From positions 1 through 33,816 of the IMG/VR virus record IMGVR_UViG_3300020472_000091: DNA of 33,816 nt; one strand, 5' to 3'. The DNA is from a virus. This document shows, one piece after another, positions 19,461 through 29,234 of this stretch. Under the pieces are notes generated by a model. It saw only the letters and a list, made by a program, of their open reading frames with translations, made no database searches and was not told the origin of the DNA. A program made the position numbers and the translations under genes. Each line of letters opens with the position of its first letter. The stretch's first letter is position 1.

Positions 19461-22400
19461 ATGGCTTTCAAACCACTTCAAGGTGTAGTCAAGTTAATGA
19501 TTGGGACTACAGTCGATGTAAAAGAATTAAAGCAAGATGTTGACAACAATGTAAAGGGTGCAGCCCAACAAATGAAAAAGCTGCATGGTGTTGCAGCTAG
19601 CGTAACAGGTGCTTCTTTAGTCGGTATCGGTGCAATCTCAGTTGGTTTATTTAAAGCAGCACAAACAGCAATAGCTTTTGAAGAAACATTTGCTGGTATC
19701 AAGAAAACTGTAGAAGCTTCAACAAATCAGTTTGATGATCTTAAGCAAAAAATTATAGAATTAAGTACAGTTATTCCAGTTAGCACAGACGAATTAAACA
19801 GAATAGGTGAGCTAGGTGGTCAATTAGGAATTGCTGTAGAAAACTTACCTGCATTTATACAAACTGTTTCTACACTCGCAACAACTACTAACCTTACTGT
19901 CGACAATGCTTCATTAGGTCTTGCTAGATTAGATGCTATTGCACAAACAGGTGGAGAAACATTTGAACAAATGTCTTCAGTCATTGTTGAATTAGGTAAC
20001 AACTTTGCTGCAACTGAATCAGAAATTATGACTACAGTTCTTCGTATAGCTCAGGCTGCTGCACAAGTGGGTGCTACAACTGAAGACGCACTTGCTTTCG
20101 CCACTGCGTTACAAGCAATAGGTGTTCCAGCACAAGCTGGTGGTACAGCAGTAGCTCGTGTTTTCCAAGCTATCAATGAAGCAGTTATTACTGGTGGTGA
20201 AGAATTAGAAAAATTCAGTATGATTGCAGAAGCTTCAGGAAAGGTAACAGCTGATAGTTTTGCTGAAGCTTTTGGTGATGACGCAGCTATGGCAACAGTA
20301 GCTTTTATAGAAGGATTGAATAATCTTAATAAAGAGGGAGTTAACATTATTCAATTTTTAGATGATCTAGATCTAAAACAAAGAAGAACAATGTTAGCAA
20401 TACTAGGTTTAGCAGAAGCTGAAGGTGTATTAGCAGACGCAGTTAAAACAGCAAGAGACGCTTATGAAGATAATAATGCTGCACTAGAAGAAGCTGTAAA
20501 AAGATATCAAACTACAGCTTCTCAAATTGAAATTACTAAAAATGTTTTTAGAGAATTAGGTATTCAAGTTGGTGATCAAGTTAAACCAGCTTTTAAAGGT
20601 TTCTTAGATATAGTCCAAGAAACAATTATAGGTTTAACTGAAAGTGAAAAAGCTATGGCAATAATGAAAGTCACAGCAGCTATTTTAACAGCGGCAATTA
20701 TAACTGTTACAGCTGCAGTTGGTGGATTTACAACAGCTCTTACTTTTTTAAATGCTCACCCAATTTTTGCAACGATAAGTGCAGCTATTGTTTTGTTTAC
20801 AGGTATAGCGGCAGCCGTTGCTAATGCTACAGGTGAATTTGAACAATTAATAAGAGGTTTGAATACATTTTCTCAAGACGGTGTAGTAACAGAAGAAACT
20901 ATAAGAGCATTATTAGGAACAACACAAGAATTTGATGAAGTATTAAGTAGTTTTAGTGACGATAAAAGGTTTGATATAGAACAAAGTATTATTGCAGCAA
21001 CTGTTGGAACTGAAGGAGAAAGAGCAAAAGCACTTGAAGATCTTGAAAAATTAGTAGATGCTGAAAAACAATTACTTGGTGATGGAGCAACACCATATTC
21101 ACACGATTACAACCCACAAAACATGCAAAGACTTAAAGAGCTTAACGAACTAGAAAATATTATTACAGACATTAACAAAGCTTTAGCAGAAAAAGAAAAA
21201 CGAGATAATCAAGAATTAAGAGATAACGCAAGGATAGCACTAGGAATTAAAGAATTAGCAGAGTATGGTACTGGCCTTAGAGAAATGCAAGAAACTCAAA
21301 TAAAAGGATACATTGAAGGTGCAGATGCTATAGAAGCATATAACAAAGAACAAATGGAATTAAGAGATGAAATGCTTGGTCTTGAAACTCTTTTTGACAA
21401 AATAAACGATGCAGTTAAAGATAGTACAGATACTTTTGTTGCTAGTTTTCAAGCATTGCCTGATGCTGTAATTATGTCAGCTGATGAAATGGTAGAAAAT
21501 TTTAGGACAAGATTTTTACTTGCACAAATATTTGAAGAACAGATTGCTGAATTAAAAAGGCGTGGTTTAGATGATGTAGCAATGATGTTTGCACAATTGG
21601 GTCCTGAATCCGCACCAAACTTAGCTAATTTACTTACTAGTCCTGAAGCTCTTGCTGAATTAGAAGCTGGTTTAGAAACACAGGGAATAACAGCTATAGA
21701 AGAATTAAAAGAAAATGCTGACAAGATAGCAGATGCTGTTGGTCCTTCTTTTGTAGAAAGAGGTAAAGAATCTGGTATTAATTACATGGATGGCTTAGTT
21801 TCTGGATTTAAATCAGGCGCACCAAAAGCTGAAGGTGAGTTAGAGAAAAAATTAGAAGGTATAGCTAATATAGCAGAAATAATATTTGATACTGGATCAC
21901 CATCTAAGAGAATGAAGAAACTTGGTAACTTCATAATGCTTGGTTTTGTTAAAGGTATACAACAAGGTTATCCAACACTTCAAAGAGAATTTGAAGATAA
22001 AATGATTGATTTGGTAGATATGATTGAAACAAGTGTAAATCAAGCTGTTAGTGCTGTATCAGGAGCTTTTGGTGATCAGTTCGGTTTATTCTCAGGTGCT
22101 AATAGTTTAACTAAAGCTAATAGAGATTTAAACAAATTACTAGAAGAACAAAACAGACTACTTAAAGGTAATACAGCTCAACAATTAAAAGCTATAGCTG
22201 AAGCAGAAGATAAAGTAGAATTTTTAAAACTTGCTTATGCAGAAGGTACAGCTCCTTTATATGAATTACAAATTGCTGAAGAGGAATTAGCTAACGCTAG
22301 ATCAGCTAATGCTAACAAGTTATTAGATATTGAAGCGCAAATAGAAAGCGCACAAATGAGAATTGGTCAATCTCAATTTGCGTTAGGGAAAGATGCTTTT

Positions 22401-23036
22401 GGATTACTACAAGCTGGTCCTGAAGCTGTAGAGCAATTTAAAACGCTTGCTAAAGTATTAGGAATTGATGAAGATCTTGTTACTAAAATTACAAGTAAAA
22501 CCGATCTTTTAGCTCAAACATTAGGTGTTGATTTTGGAAATGCAATAGACACAATAGCTGAAGAATATTTTGACTTTAACTTAAAAGTAGAACAAGAAAA
22601 AATAACTTTAAATCTTGATACTGATTCTGCAACTATGACATTGACACAATGGTTAGAGTGGTATACAGGTCAAATAGCTGGTGCAAATCAACAAAAAATT
22701 GAACCTGGTATGTCTCTCACCGAAGGTGGACCACCAGTACATGCAGGTGGCGGAAGAATACCAATGTATGCTAAAGGTGGAACTCTTGGTGCTGGTTATG
22801 GAATTGTTGGGGAATATGGACCTGAACTTATCAGAGCAATCCCAGGTGGCGGTGTAGATATAACACCAATGGGTAACTTTGGATCTAGTAATATAACTGT
22901 ACAAAATCTAAATGTAAATGTTACTGGTGTACCATCTGATCCTATGCAAGCCAGAAAAGCTGCAAAGGCAATTAGAAAAGAACTTTCAAAATTAGATAAA
23001 GAAGGTTTGATTGGTACAGGTATTAGAGGTCGATAA
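19461..23036 (+). CDS. Tape measure protein
   Basis: 1191 residues, by far the longest gene of the tail module, directly after the chaperone. The N-terminal quarter has a TMP-like QDVDNNVKGAAQQMKKLHGV, then ITLSTVIPVSTDELNRIGEL-type segments; two hydrophobic stretches (about 395-445: AILTAAIITVTAAVGGFTTA and IFATISAAIVLFTGIAAAVA) are the membrane-active part typical of tape measures. Coiled helices follow (about 560-640, 880-970). The C-terminus (GGRIPMYAKGGTLGAGYGIV, GEYGPELIRAIPGGG) matches the Gly-rich ends of actinophage and Firmicute phage TMPs. At about 0.15 nm per residue the tail would be near 180 nm, an inference only. A GGAG ribosome site precedes it. Confidence 0.93.
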   Translation: MAFKPLQGVVKLMIGTTVDVKELKQDVDNNVKGAAQQMKKLHGVAASVTGASLVGIGAISVGLFKAAQTAIAFEETFAGIKKTVEASTNQFDDLKQKIIELSTVIPVSTDELNRIGELGGQLGIAVENLPAFIQTVSTLATTTNLTVDNASLGLARLDAIAQTGGETFEQMSSVIVELGNNFAATESEIMTTVLRIAQAAAQVGATTEDALAFATALQAIGVPAQAGGTAVARVFQAINEAVITGGEELEKFSMIAEASGKVTADSFAEAFGDDAAMATVAFIEGLNNLNKEGVNIIQFLDDLDLKQRRTMLAILGLAEAEGVLADAVKTARDAYEDNNAALEEAVKRYQTTASQIEITKNVFRELGIQVGDQVKPAFKGFLDIVQETIIGLTESEKAMAIMKVTAAILTAAIITVTAAVGGFTTALTFLNAHPIFATISAAIVLFTGIAAAVANATGEFEQLIRGLNTFSQDGVVTEETIRALLGTTQEFDEVLSSFSDDKRFDIEQSIIAATVGTEGERAKALEDLEKLVDAEKQLLGDGATPYSHDYNPQNMQRLKELNELENIITDINKALAEKEKRDNQELRDNARIALGIKELAEYGTGLREMQETQIKGYIEGADAIEAYNKEQMELRDEMLGLETLFDKINDAVKDSTDTFVASFQALPDAVIMSADEMVENFRTRFLLAQIFEEQIAELKRRGLDDVAMMFAQLGPESAPNLANLLTSPEALAELEAGLETQGITAIEELKENADKIADAVGPSFVERGKESGINYMDGLVSGFKSGAPKAEGELEKKLEGIANIAEIIFDTGSPSKRMKKLGNFIMLGFVKGIQQGYPTLQREFEDKMIDLVDMIETSVNQAVSAVSGAFGDQFGLFSGANSLTKANRDLNKLLEEQNRLLKGNTAQQLKAIAEAEDKVEFLKLAYAEGTAPLYELQIAEEELANARSANANKLLDIEAQIESAQMRIGQSQFALGKDAFGLLQAGPEAVEQFKTLAKVLGIDEDLVTKITSKTDLLAQTLGVDFGNAIDTIAEEYFDFNLKVEQEKITLNLDTDSATMTLTQWLEWYTGQIAGANQQKIEPGMSLTEGGPPVHAGGGRIPMYAKGGTLGAGYGIVGEYGPELIRAIPGGGVDITPMGNFGSSNITVQNLNVNVTGVPSDPMQARKAAKAIRKELSKLDKEGLIGTGIRGR

Positions 23037-23113
23037 TGTATGAAGAAATGGCAAAAAATATACAAAAAATTAATGAAGATCTTGGAGAAGATGAAATTTA
23101 CGAATTGGAGTAA
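23036..23113 (+). CDS. Micro-gene, 25 aa, acidic
   Basis: Starts at the ATG in TAATG that overlaps the tape measure stop and encodes an acidic helical peptide (MAKNIQKINEDLGEDEIYEL). It is very short; the only evidence is the coupled start and its place in a chain of adjacent small frames. It could be a non-functional linker. Confidence 0.35.
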   Translation: MYEEMAKNIQKINEDLGEDEIYELE

Positions 23114-23115
23114 AA

Positions 23116-23184
23116 ATGGATAAAAAATATAAAAAGCCTAAAAAGCGTAGTTATAGCAGAAGAAAGCCTAAAAGAGGCAAGTAA
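23116..23184 (+). CDS. Micro-gene, 22 aa, extremely basic
   Basis: ATG 2 nt after the previous stop; encodes MDKKYKKPKKRSYSRRKPKR plus GK, half of it Lys/Arg. The ribosome site could be TTGGAG at 23105-23110. A free peptide of this charge would bind DNA or RNA. It abuts the next gene without a gap. Real translation is uncertain. Confidence 0.4.
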   Translation: MDKKYKKPKKRSYSRRKPKRGK

Positions 23185-23313
23185 ATGCTTAGTAATAAAG
23201 CAGATGAAAATATGGTTCCATGCCAAGACTACAAATGTAGTGATTATTTTTATCAGCTGAAGGATAATAAATATAGATATTGTCCTAGATGTAGAAGAAA
23301 GGATATGTGTTAA
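23185..23313 (+). CDS. Small zinc-ribbon protein, 42 aa
   Basis: 42 residues with a Cys13-x4-Cys18 and Cys33-x2-Cys36 pattern (VPCQDYKCSDYFYQL and YRYCPRCRRKDMC), a compact zinc ribbon. The start ATG follows the preceding stop directly, and its own TAA overlaps the ATG of the next tail gene. AGAGGCAAG just upstream can serve as ribosome site. Small zinc ribbons next to tape measures are known in some phages, with no defined role. The ordered Cys residues make chance unlikely. Confidence 0.55.
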   Translation: MLSNKADENMVPCQDYKCSDYFYQLKDNKYRYCPRCRRKDMC

Positions 23314-24548
23314 TGGCTAACACTATAAAGATTGGAAGATTAACATTTACTTCACCAGCTAATTTAACTGAAGATAGATCTGGCTCTGAACACACTATAA
23401 GCATTGTCGGAAAACTTGCACCAGATACATTAAATGAAGCTAAATACATAAGAGATGAATTGTTAGCTTGTGCTAATGGTTATTATGTTGTTCCATTTAT
23501 TTGGCAAGGTGATACATCAATGACTGGATATGTAAGAGTAATGGGTTCTTCTGTCAATACATCTAGAGTAATGATTGGTGGGTATGAGTATTCAATAACT
23601 TTACAGTATTTAGGAAATATGGGAGAAGTTGAATTTGAGAGTCAAATGTCTGGTGGTTTAATCACAAATGATCACAGTATTACTTCTACAACTAGTCAGT
23701 TTTACGCAGGACCAGTTGATTCTTACTCTCATGAGCATGGATCTACCCCTGGCACTTTTGCAAGAACAGGTGAAGATGGAATTATATATTTAAGATACGG
23801 ATCTTCAATGAAAGATTACAATGCAAAATTTTTATGTGATCCTGCTGATTTTTATAAAAATGCTTGCGAAGTTTATACAGATGGCACAGACGATACAAGC
23901 AGACTAAGATGTGGTCTTCAATCATCAAATCAATCTGCTTCTTCAACAAAAATTCAAAATGGTTTAGTACAAATGACTTTTGATAACAATACTGCTCAAT
24001 CTAGGTTTGTAATAAAAGCCTACGATGGAACAGGTTATTTATCTTCAACAACATTTGCAGTTTCAAGAGGTGCTAGTGCAGTTGAATGGCAGGGGTGGAG
24101 ATCAATACAAATATTAAAAAATGATCCTGAAATATGCACTGTAAGACTAGGAAGTTATTATGAAGCTACAACAAAAGACAAGAGGCTGACTTTTGATGTA
24201 TCTTTAAGAAGAGGTGCTAGGCATTTTTCAATAGTAGCAACTCAATATTCTTCAGCTCAATTTAATATTAGACCAACTACTACTACTGCATATACAGACA
24301 ATACAAGTTATGGTATATCGTCTAGTAATGATTTAGATGGTAATAAAGTTGTATTAGGATCTCCACAAAACTTTGATGTTGACACAACTAACGGTGGTAT
24401 AAACTCTACAGCTTCTACTGCAACTCTAAAAGCTTTTATAGGATATGAATACAATGGGAGTTCGGCCACTTCTGAAGATCAAGCTACAAAAGTAAGAGAT
24501 CAGTATCTTGATAATATATTTGAGGTTGTCCGATTAGTTAAATCATGA
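23313..24548 (+). CDS. Distal tail / minor tail protein
   Basis: 411 residues from the ATG at 23313 (TAATG overlap), chosen over the GTG at 23307. The N-terminus (KIGRLTFTSPANLTEDRSG) and the following LNEAKYIRDELLACANGYYV and VRVMGSSVNTSRVMIGGYEY recall Dit-like distal tail proteins: a hub ring that attaches tip and fibres. The C-terminal 270 residues are beta-rich (VEWQGWRSIQILKNDPEICT, then GARHFSIVATQYSSAQFNIR), probably a carbohydrate-binding-like domain. It ends overlapping the tip gene by ATGA. Confidence 0.7.
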   Translation: MANTIKIGRLTFTSPANLTEDRSGSEHTISIVGKLAPDTLNEAKYIRDELLACANGYYVVPFIWQGDTSMTGYVRVMGSSVNTSRVMIGGYEYSITLQYLGNMGEVEFESQMSGGLITNDHSITSTTSQFYAGPVDSYSHEHGSTPGTFARTGEDGIIYLRYGSSMKDYNAKFLCDPADFYKNACEVYTDGTDDTSRLRCGLQSSNQSASSTKIQNGLVQMTFDNNTAQSRFVIKAYDGTGYLSSTTFAVSRGASAVEWQGWRSIQILKNDPEICTVRLGSYYEATTKDKRLTFDVSLRRGARHFSIVATQYSSAQFNIRPTTTTAYTDNTSYGISSSNDLDGNKVVLGSPQNFDVDTTNGGINSTASTATLKAFIGYEYNGSSATSEDQATKVRDQYLDNIFEVVRLVKS

Positions 24549-27500
24549 GTGTTACAGAAAAATTAATGGCACCTGGGCAGTTCAGTTTGTCTTTAAATAA
24601 AACTACTACACCAAATACAGTAATCAATCAATTAGACGCATGGGGAAATATAGTTATAATCCCAGCTGATTTAAATGTTAACGAATTTTCAGATGCTACT
24701 TTATTAGGTGCTGCTAGTTATGTAGGCATACTTTATTCACTAGAAATAGGTGATGAAGAGAATGTTATGTTAAATGGACAAGGTTTAATTTCTTATTTAG
24801 GAACTGGCGATTCAACTGGTATGCCTATTGCTGAAACAGGCGGTCCAACAGGTGTTAGGTCTTACAGTAATGCAACATTAGAAAATGTATTAGATACAAC
24901 AGGAACACCAAAAGGTTTACTTAGAGATGAATCTGGTAATCAAGGTCCTATTAGAAAAGGAACAATTACAGATACTGGTACAAACTACACAGGTTCTCAC
25001 TATACAGAATCTGCTTTAAAAGCAATAAAGTATGTTTGTCAAGAAGTAGGTGCTGAATTTAAAATAAGTACAACAGGTTATTTAAGCGCTGGTCCTTCAG
25101 GAAGTATTTTTTCTGGTCATACATCTAATCCAACAACAATTATTGTTAGAAACCAAACTGGTGAAGATCCAAATATTACTGGTTTATCAACAACTAGTTT
25201 AGTTGCACAATATGATGCTTCTGAATTTGTAAGTAAAGTAGAACTTGTTGCTAGTAAATTTGGCTTTGAAGCTAATTATGGTGCAGCTAGTGCTTCTTCT
25301 AACCCTTATAAAGATTTATTTGGCAGTGCTTTAAAAAGAACTCAATATATTACAGATCCACAAACCCCAGCTACAAGTAAAAACACTAGAGCAACTGCTT
25401 ATTTAAATGAATTAAATGAACTTAAAAAAACTTTAAATGTTTCTCTTACAGAATATGACATAGCAGGTGATTTTAATGTAGGTGATAAAATATTTATTTA
25501 CGATCCTGATATAGGATTTGTAGATACAAGCGCTGATGCTACAGCAGAGTCTAGAAGTTTATACGAAACAACATATCAAGGTCAAATATTAAATCCAACT
25601 AAGATCAGGATCTTAGGGATTACTTGGCCTGTAAAAACTGGATATGGTGTATTTTATAGAAAATCAAATGGATCTTATATAGAACTAACAGATTATATGC
25701 TTTGGGAAAGTGGCGATGTTGAACTAGAAATAGGTGATGTCGCACCAACATTATCTGAAAGTTTAAGTTTTAGCGGTTATTCATTAGATCAAGTAGGTGG
25801 GGAAGATAAAACTGTCCCCAATACACCGTCAAGTTTACAACAAGTAGCAGGTACTTATTCTGATGGTAATGGTGTTTCAAAAGCTTTTATAAAATTATCT
25901 TGGACAGCTCCAACTAATACAGACGGATCAACAATTACTGATGGTGCTTATTACAGAATAAGGTATAAAGCTAAAGCTGACTCTGGTAGTAATAATATAA
26001 ATACTAGTGCTGGCGCACAAGTTACTGAATATACATATCAAACAGTTTTATTTGATGAAACTACTTTTGTAATATACGATTTATCACCCAATACTTTTTA
26101 CGAAGTAGGAGTTCAAGCTGTTGATCAATCAGGATTTGATAGTGCTTTTGCAAGTATCTCTTCAGTTCAAACACCTAGAGACGCTGGCGCTCCAAATAAA
26201 CCAGCTGGTTTTACTACTATTGCGTCTAATCCTTTAAGAGTACAATTTATACATAATTTAGGTCAAGCTAAAAATGACGCAGGTAATGCTGTTAGCCCAG
26301 TAGTAAATTTTACACTTGCTAAAGATATTGATCATTTAAATGTATACGCATCCACTACTTCAGGTTTTAACTTAAATTACAACTCAACTACAAAGAAAGT
26401 TGCAAGTTCTGGTTTTAAAATAGGTGAATTAAAAGCTTCCCACGCTCATATACAAAATGGTATTGCAACAGTAGGATATATTGATCTTGATAACGCAACT
26501 ACACATTATTTTAGATGTACTGCTGTTGATAGTTCTGGTAACGAATCAGAACCATCAGATGAGCAAAGTGGTAATGCAGAATTAGTTAATACAGCACATA
26601 TTGCAAACTTGGCTGTAACAGAAGCATTAATTGGCAATGCAGCAGTTACAACATTGAAAGTTGCTGACGCTGCTATAACAAATGCAAAAATTACTAACTT
26701 AAATGCTGATAAGATTGACGCAGGTACTATTAGTGCTGATCGTATTGCTGCAGGATCTATCGCTACATCTAAATTAAACTTTACACCTGTTAGTACTAGT
26801 AATATTGTTGCAAGTATTAATGCCTCTTCTGAAGGAATAACAATAGACGCAGATACTTTAAATCTAACAAATCATGTAACTATTGGTGGTGCTTTAGATA
26901 TTGGTTCTGGTAATACAAGCTTTCATGTAGATACCGATGGTAATATGTGGCTTGGTCACGCAAATTATGCTTCAGCTCCATTCAAAGTATCTAAAGCAGG
27001 CGCTCTAACTGCAACTTCGGTTGCAGCCTCAAGTGTTTTTGTTGACGGTGTAGCAATTACACCTTCTACTGTAACATCAGCAGTTAATATGGATGCTGCT
27101 TCGACAGTTACTTCTACATTAACCACTTCAGGATCTGGAAAATTTCAGACAGCTTCATCTGGTTCAAGAGTAGAAATGTTTGAAAGTTCTAATGTTGGTT
27201 TCTTAAACTTTTATGGTGATGGTGGCGAACTTACTATGTCAATGCAAGCAGGTAATGATGAGTTCCAACTTAGTGGTGGTACTGATGACGATGTTAAGAT
27301 AAGCACAGTAGCTGGTAAAGAATTTGAAATAAGTGCAGGTGATATAAAACTCAATGCTTATGGAACATCAGCTGGTGGTGCAATCAATCTAGGTACGCCT
27401 GGGAATGTGTTTCCAAAACTTGGTCTTGCTGGAAACAGTAATAATGCGTACAACTATGGAAACTCAGGACAAGTATTAACAAGTAATGCTAATGGTGTTT

Positions 27501-28255
27501 CTTGGACAACTACTTCTGGTCATAGCCACAATGATGGAACAATTCTTACTGCAAATAACCACTCTCATGGAAATACTATGGATCCAAATACTCATGGAAA
27601 TAGTTCACACAATGTTAGTTATGGTACAGGTAATGGTAACTCTAACTGGGGTAGTTCAGATACTACTAATAACGCTACAGTTCAAACTGGATATAACCAT
27701 GCAAACTCTGGGCATGTAAGTAATGGAACAATAAACCTTGCACTTCAATTACATACTCCTAATGACCATGACAACAATGAACATAATGAAAGCTATGCTT
27801 TATTAAGTAGTTACAACAACCACTTAAATAACCTACACTTTTCTGACCAAAGACTAAAAAATGATGTTCAAGAAACAACTTTTGGACTTGACTTTATCAA
27901 TAAATTAAGACCTGTAGATTTTACTTGGGATGATTTATATTTAGATACTTATTATGATGGTGATGATTTTTCTGAATTAAAATCTGTAATAAGTAATCAA
28001 CAACAAGGTTTTATAGCTCAAGAAGTTAAGCAAGCTGCTTTTGAAACAAACTCATCTAATACAGACTTTGGTGGATTTGTTGAAGTAAATATTACAGATG
28101 AAGACCAGAAAATTAAAGATGAAACAGATACTACCGATGATATACATAAGTTAGATTATCAACAATTTGTTCCGCCTTTAGTAAAAGCAGTGCAACAATT
28201 ATCAGCTAAGATAGAAGTATTAGAAGCTAGAATAGATGAGCTAGAAGGAACATAA
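24545..28255 (+). CDS. Tail tip / fibre protein with FN3-like domains and S74 chaperone
   Basis: 1236 residues. Part 1 (1-410) is tip-like, beta-rich. Part 2 (about 420-685) has two fibronectin-III-like domains, with ISVxLSWTAPTNTDGS-type start and YEVGVQAVDQSG, then a second ending in YFRCTAVDSSGNESEPS. Part 3 (about 690-740) carries the stalk pattern NAKITNLNADKIDAGTISAD RIAAGSI common in tail-associated fibres. Part 4 (about 993-1098) is His/Asn-rich with several H-x-H motifs. Part 5 (1100-1236) is an S74 intramolecular chaperone: SDQRLK (Ser1100, Lys1105 the likely autocleavage pair), GFIAQEV, and a coiled C-terminus. It drives trimerisation, then is probably cut off. The start overlaps the upstream stop (ATGA). 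Confidence 0.88.
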   Translation: MSVTEKLMAPGQFSLSLNKTTTPNTVINQLDAWGNIVIIPADLNVNEFSDATLLGAASYVGILYSLEIGDEENVMLNGQGLISYLGTGDSTGMPIAETGGPTGVRSYSNATLENVLDTTGTPKGLLRDESGNQGPIRKGTITDTGTNYTGSHYTESALKAIKYVCQEVGAEFKISTTGYLSAGPSGSIFSGHTSNPTTIIVRNQTGEDPNITGLSTTSLVAQYDASEFVSKVELVASKFGFEANYGAASASSNPYKDLFGSALKRTQYITDPQTPATSKNTRATAYLNELNELKKTLNVSLTEYDIAGDFNVGDKIFIYDPDIGFVDTSADATAESRSLYETTYQGQILNPTKIRILGITWPVKTGYGVFYRKSNGSYIELTDYMLWESGDVELEIGDVAPTLSESLSFSGYSLDQVGGEDKTVPNTPSSLQQVAGTYSDGNGVSKAFIKLSWTAPTNTDGSTITDGAYYRIRYKAKADSGSNNINTSAGAQVTEYTYQTVLFDETTFVIYDLSPNTFYEVGVQAVDQSGFDSAFASISSVQTPRDAGAPNKPAGFTTIASNPLRVQFIHNLGQAKNDAGNAVSPVVNFTLAKDIDHLNVYASTTSGFNLNYNSTTKKVASSGFKIGELKASHAHIQNGIATVGYIDLDNATTHYFRCTAVDSSGNESEPSDEQSGNAELVNTAHIANLAVTEALIGNAAVTTLKVADAAITNAKITNLNADKIDAGTISADRIAAGSIATSKLNFTPVSTSNIVASINASSEGITIDADTLNLTNHVTIGGALDIGSGNTSFHVDTDGNMWLGHANYASAPFKVSKAGALTATSVAASSVFVDGVAITPSTVTSAVNMDAASTVTSTLTTSGSGKFQTASSGSRVEMFESSNVGFLNFYGDGGELTMSMQAGNDEFQLSGGTDDDVKISTVAGKEFEISAGDIKLNAYGTSAGGAINLGTPGNVFPKLGLAGNSNNAYNYGNSGQVLTSNANGVSWTTTSGHSHNDGTILTANNHSHGNTMDPNTHGNSSHNVSYGTGNGNSNWGSSDTTNNATVQTGYNHANSGHVSNGTINLALQLHTPNDHDNNEHNESYALLSSYNNHLNNLHFSDQRLKNDVQETTFGLDFINKLRPVDFTWDDLYLDTYYDGDDFSELKSVISNQQQGFIAQEVKQAAFETNSSNTDFGGFVEVNITDEDQKIKDETDTTDDIHKLDYQQFVPPLVKAVQQLSAKIEVLEARIDELEGT

Positions 28256-28458
28256 TGTCTATAGAATATAAATTTATTTCAAATAAATCTAATGAAGAAA
28301 AATTGTTTGATTTACAATCTCAAATAGAATATTTAGAAGAAAAACATAAAACAGAGTCTGATAAAGAAACTACTAATGATGATTTAATATCTTCAATTGA
28401 AACATTAATATCAGATAAAAAGACAGACTATGAAGCTCTTGGGGGAACATACGATTGA
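28255..28458 (+). CDS. Small coiled-coil protein with YExLGGxYD end
   Basis: 67 residues, start ATG overlapping the fibre stop (TAATG). Charged and helical (NEEKLFDLQSQIEYLEEKHK), probably a coiled coil, ending in DYEALGGTYD. The protein at 29235-29498 contains the similar YEQLGGSYD after a helical region, so the two may be paralogs. Its position after the S74 fibre suggests a fibre accessory or chaperone. No function is known to me. Confidence 0.6.
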   Translation: MSIEYKFISNKSNEEKLFDLQSQIEYLEEKHKTESDKETTNDDLISSIETLISDKKTDYEALGGTYD

Positions 28459-29213
28459 AATTTGATTTGGGAGGTAGACAATCTATTGAGTTCAAAACAG
28501 ATGTAAAAGGTCTTGAAGAAATAGCACCTATTAAACCAGCATCATTTTTTATGCCTCGTTGGTTTAAGGATATGGATTCACACATAGAAATGCCAGCTGT
28601 ACATGAAAAAGGACAAAAAAATTATTTTGGTAAGAAGGAAAGTACAGCAAAAAAACACACAGGTGGAACTGTAAAAAGATGTCCAGCAATTGTAGATTTA
28701 TTAACTCAAGGTTTCATTATCCCAATGTGGTCAGACTTTTTAATCCAAAGAGATATGGAAACTTTGGAATGGGATAACAAAAATTTTAGATACGGAATTG
28801 AATTTCATAGCAAACAACAAATACATGGATGGGATTTAAAGAAAACAGATTTTCCAGAGGGGGTAAAGTTTATAAATCCTTGGCGTATTTATACACCACC
28901 TGGGTATTCAGTAATGTTTATGACACCTACTTATCAATTTGAAAAAAGATTTACTGTACTGCCTGGGATTGTAGAGACAGATAGCTATCATCATATTAAT
29001 TTTCCTAGTATATGGCATACAACAAAAGACGCAATTATAGAAAGAGGCACTCCTTTTATACAGGTAATTCCTTATAAAAGGGATGATTGGAATTTAAATG
29101 TTGGTCTAATGAATGAATATGATCTAGAGAATGATGAAATAGAGAAAACACAACTTGGTACAAAATTTAAAAACGCATACAGATCTATTACTCAAAGATT
29201 AAGATTGCCATGA
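28455..29213 (+). CDS. DUF6065-like protein of marine phages
   Basis: 252 residues from a TTG overlapping the previous TGA, preceded by GGGGGAAC. Motifs recalled from a common uncharacterised marine phage family (DUF6065-like): ASFFMPRWFKDM, GTVKRCPAIVDLLTQGFIIP, FINPWRIYTPPGYSVMFMTP, LPGIVETDSYHHINFP and RGTPFIQVIPYKRDDW. It is all-beta in character, soluble, with no signal peptide. I know of no established function; a jelly-roll-like or dUTPase-like fold would fit the NPW-TPPGYS pattern, but that is a guess. Its place in the fibre cluster suggests a structural or host-interaction role. The nearest in-frame ATG would remove about 32 residues. Confidence 0.72.
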   Translation: MKFDLGGRQSIEFKTDVKGLEEIAPIKPASFFMPRWFKDMDSHIEMPAVHEKGQKNYFGKKESTAKKHTGGTVKRCPAIVDLLTQGFIIPMWSDFLIQRDMETLEWDNKNFRYGIEFHSKQQIHGWDLKKTDFPEGVKFINPWRIYTPPGYSVMFMTPTYQFEKRFTVLPGIVETDSYHHINFPSIWHTTKDAIIERGTPFIQVIPYKRDDWNLNVGLMNEYDLENDEIEKTQLGTKFKNAYRSITQRLRLP

Positions 29214-29234
29214 TACACTATTCGTAGGAGGATT

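Noticed and set aside
20051-20347. Minus-strand frame within the tape measure gene
   Set aside because: Low-complexity Ala/Ser antisense shadow; no start signals.
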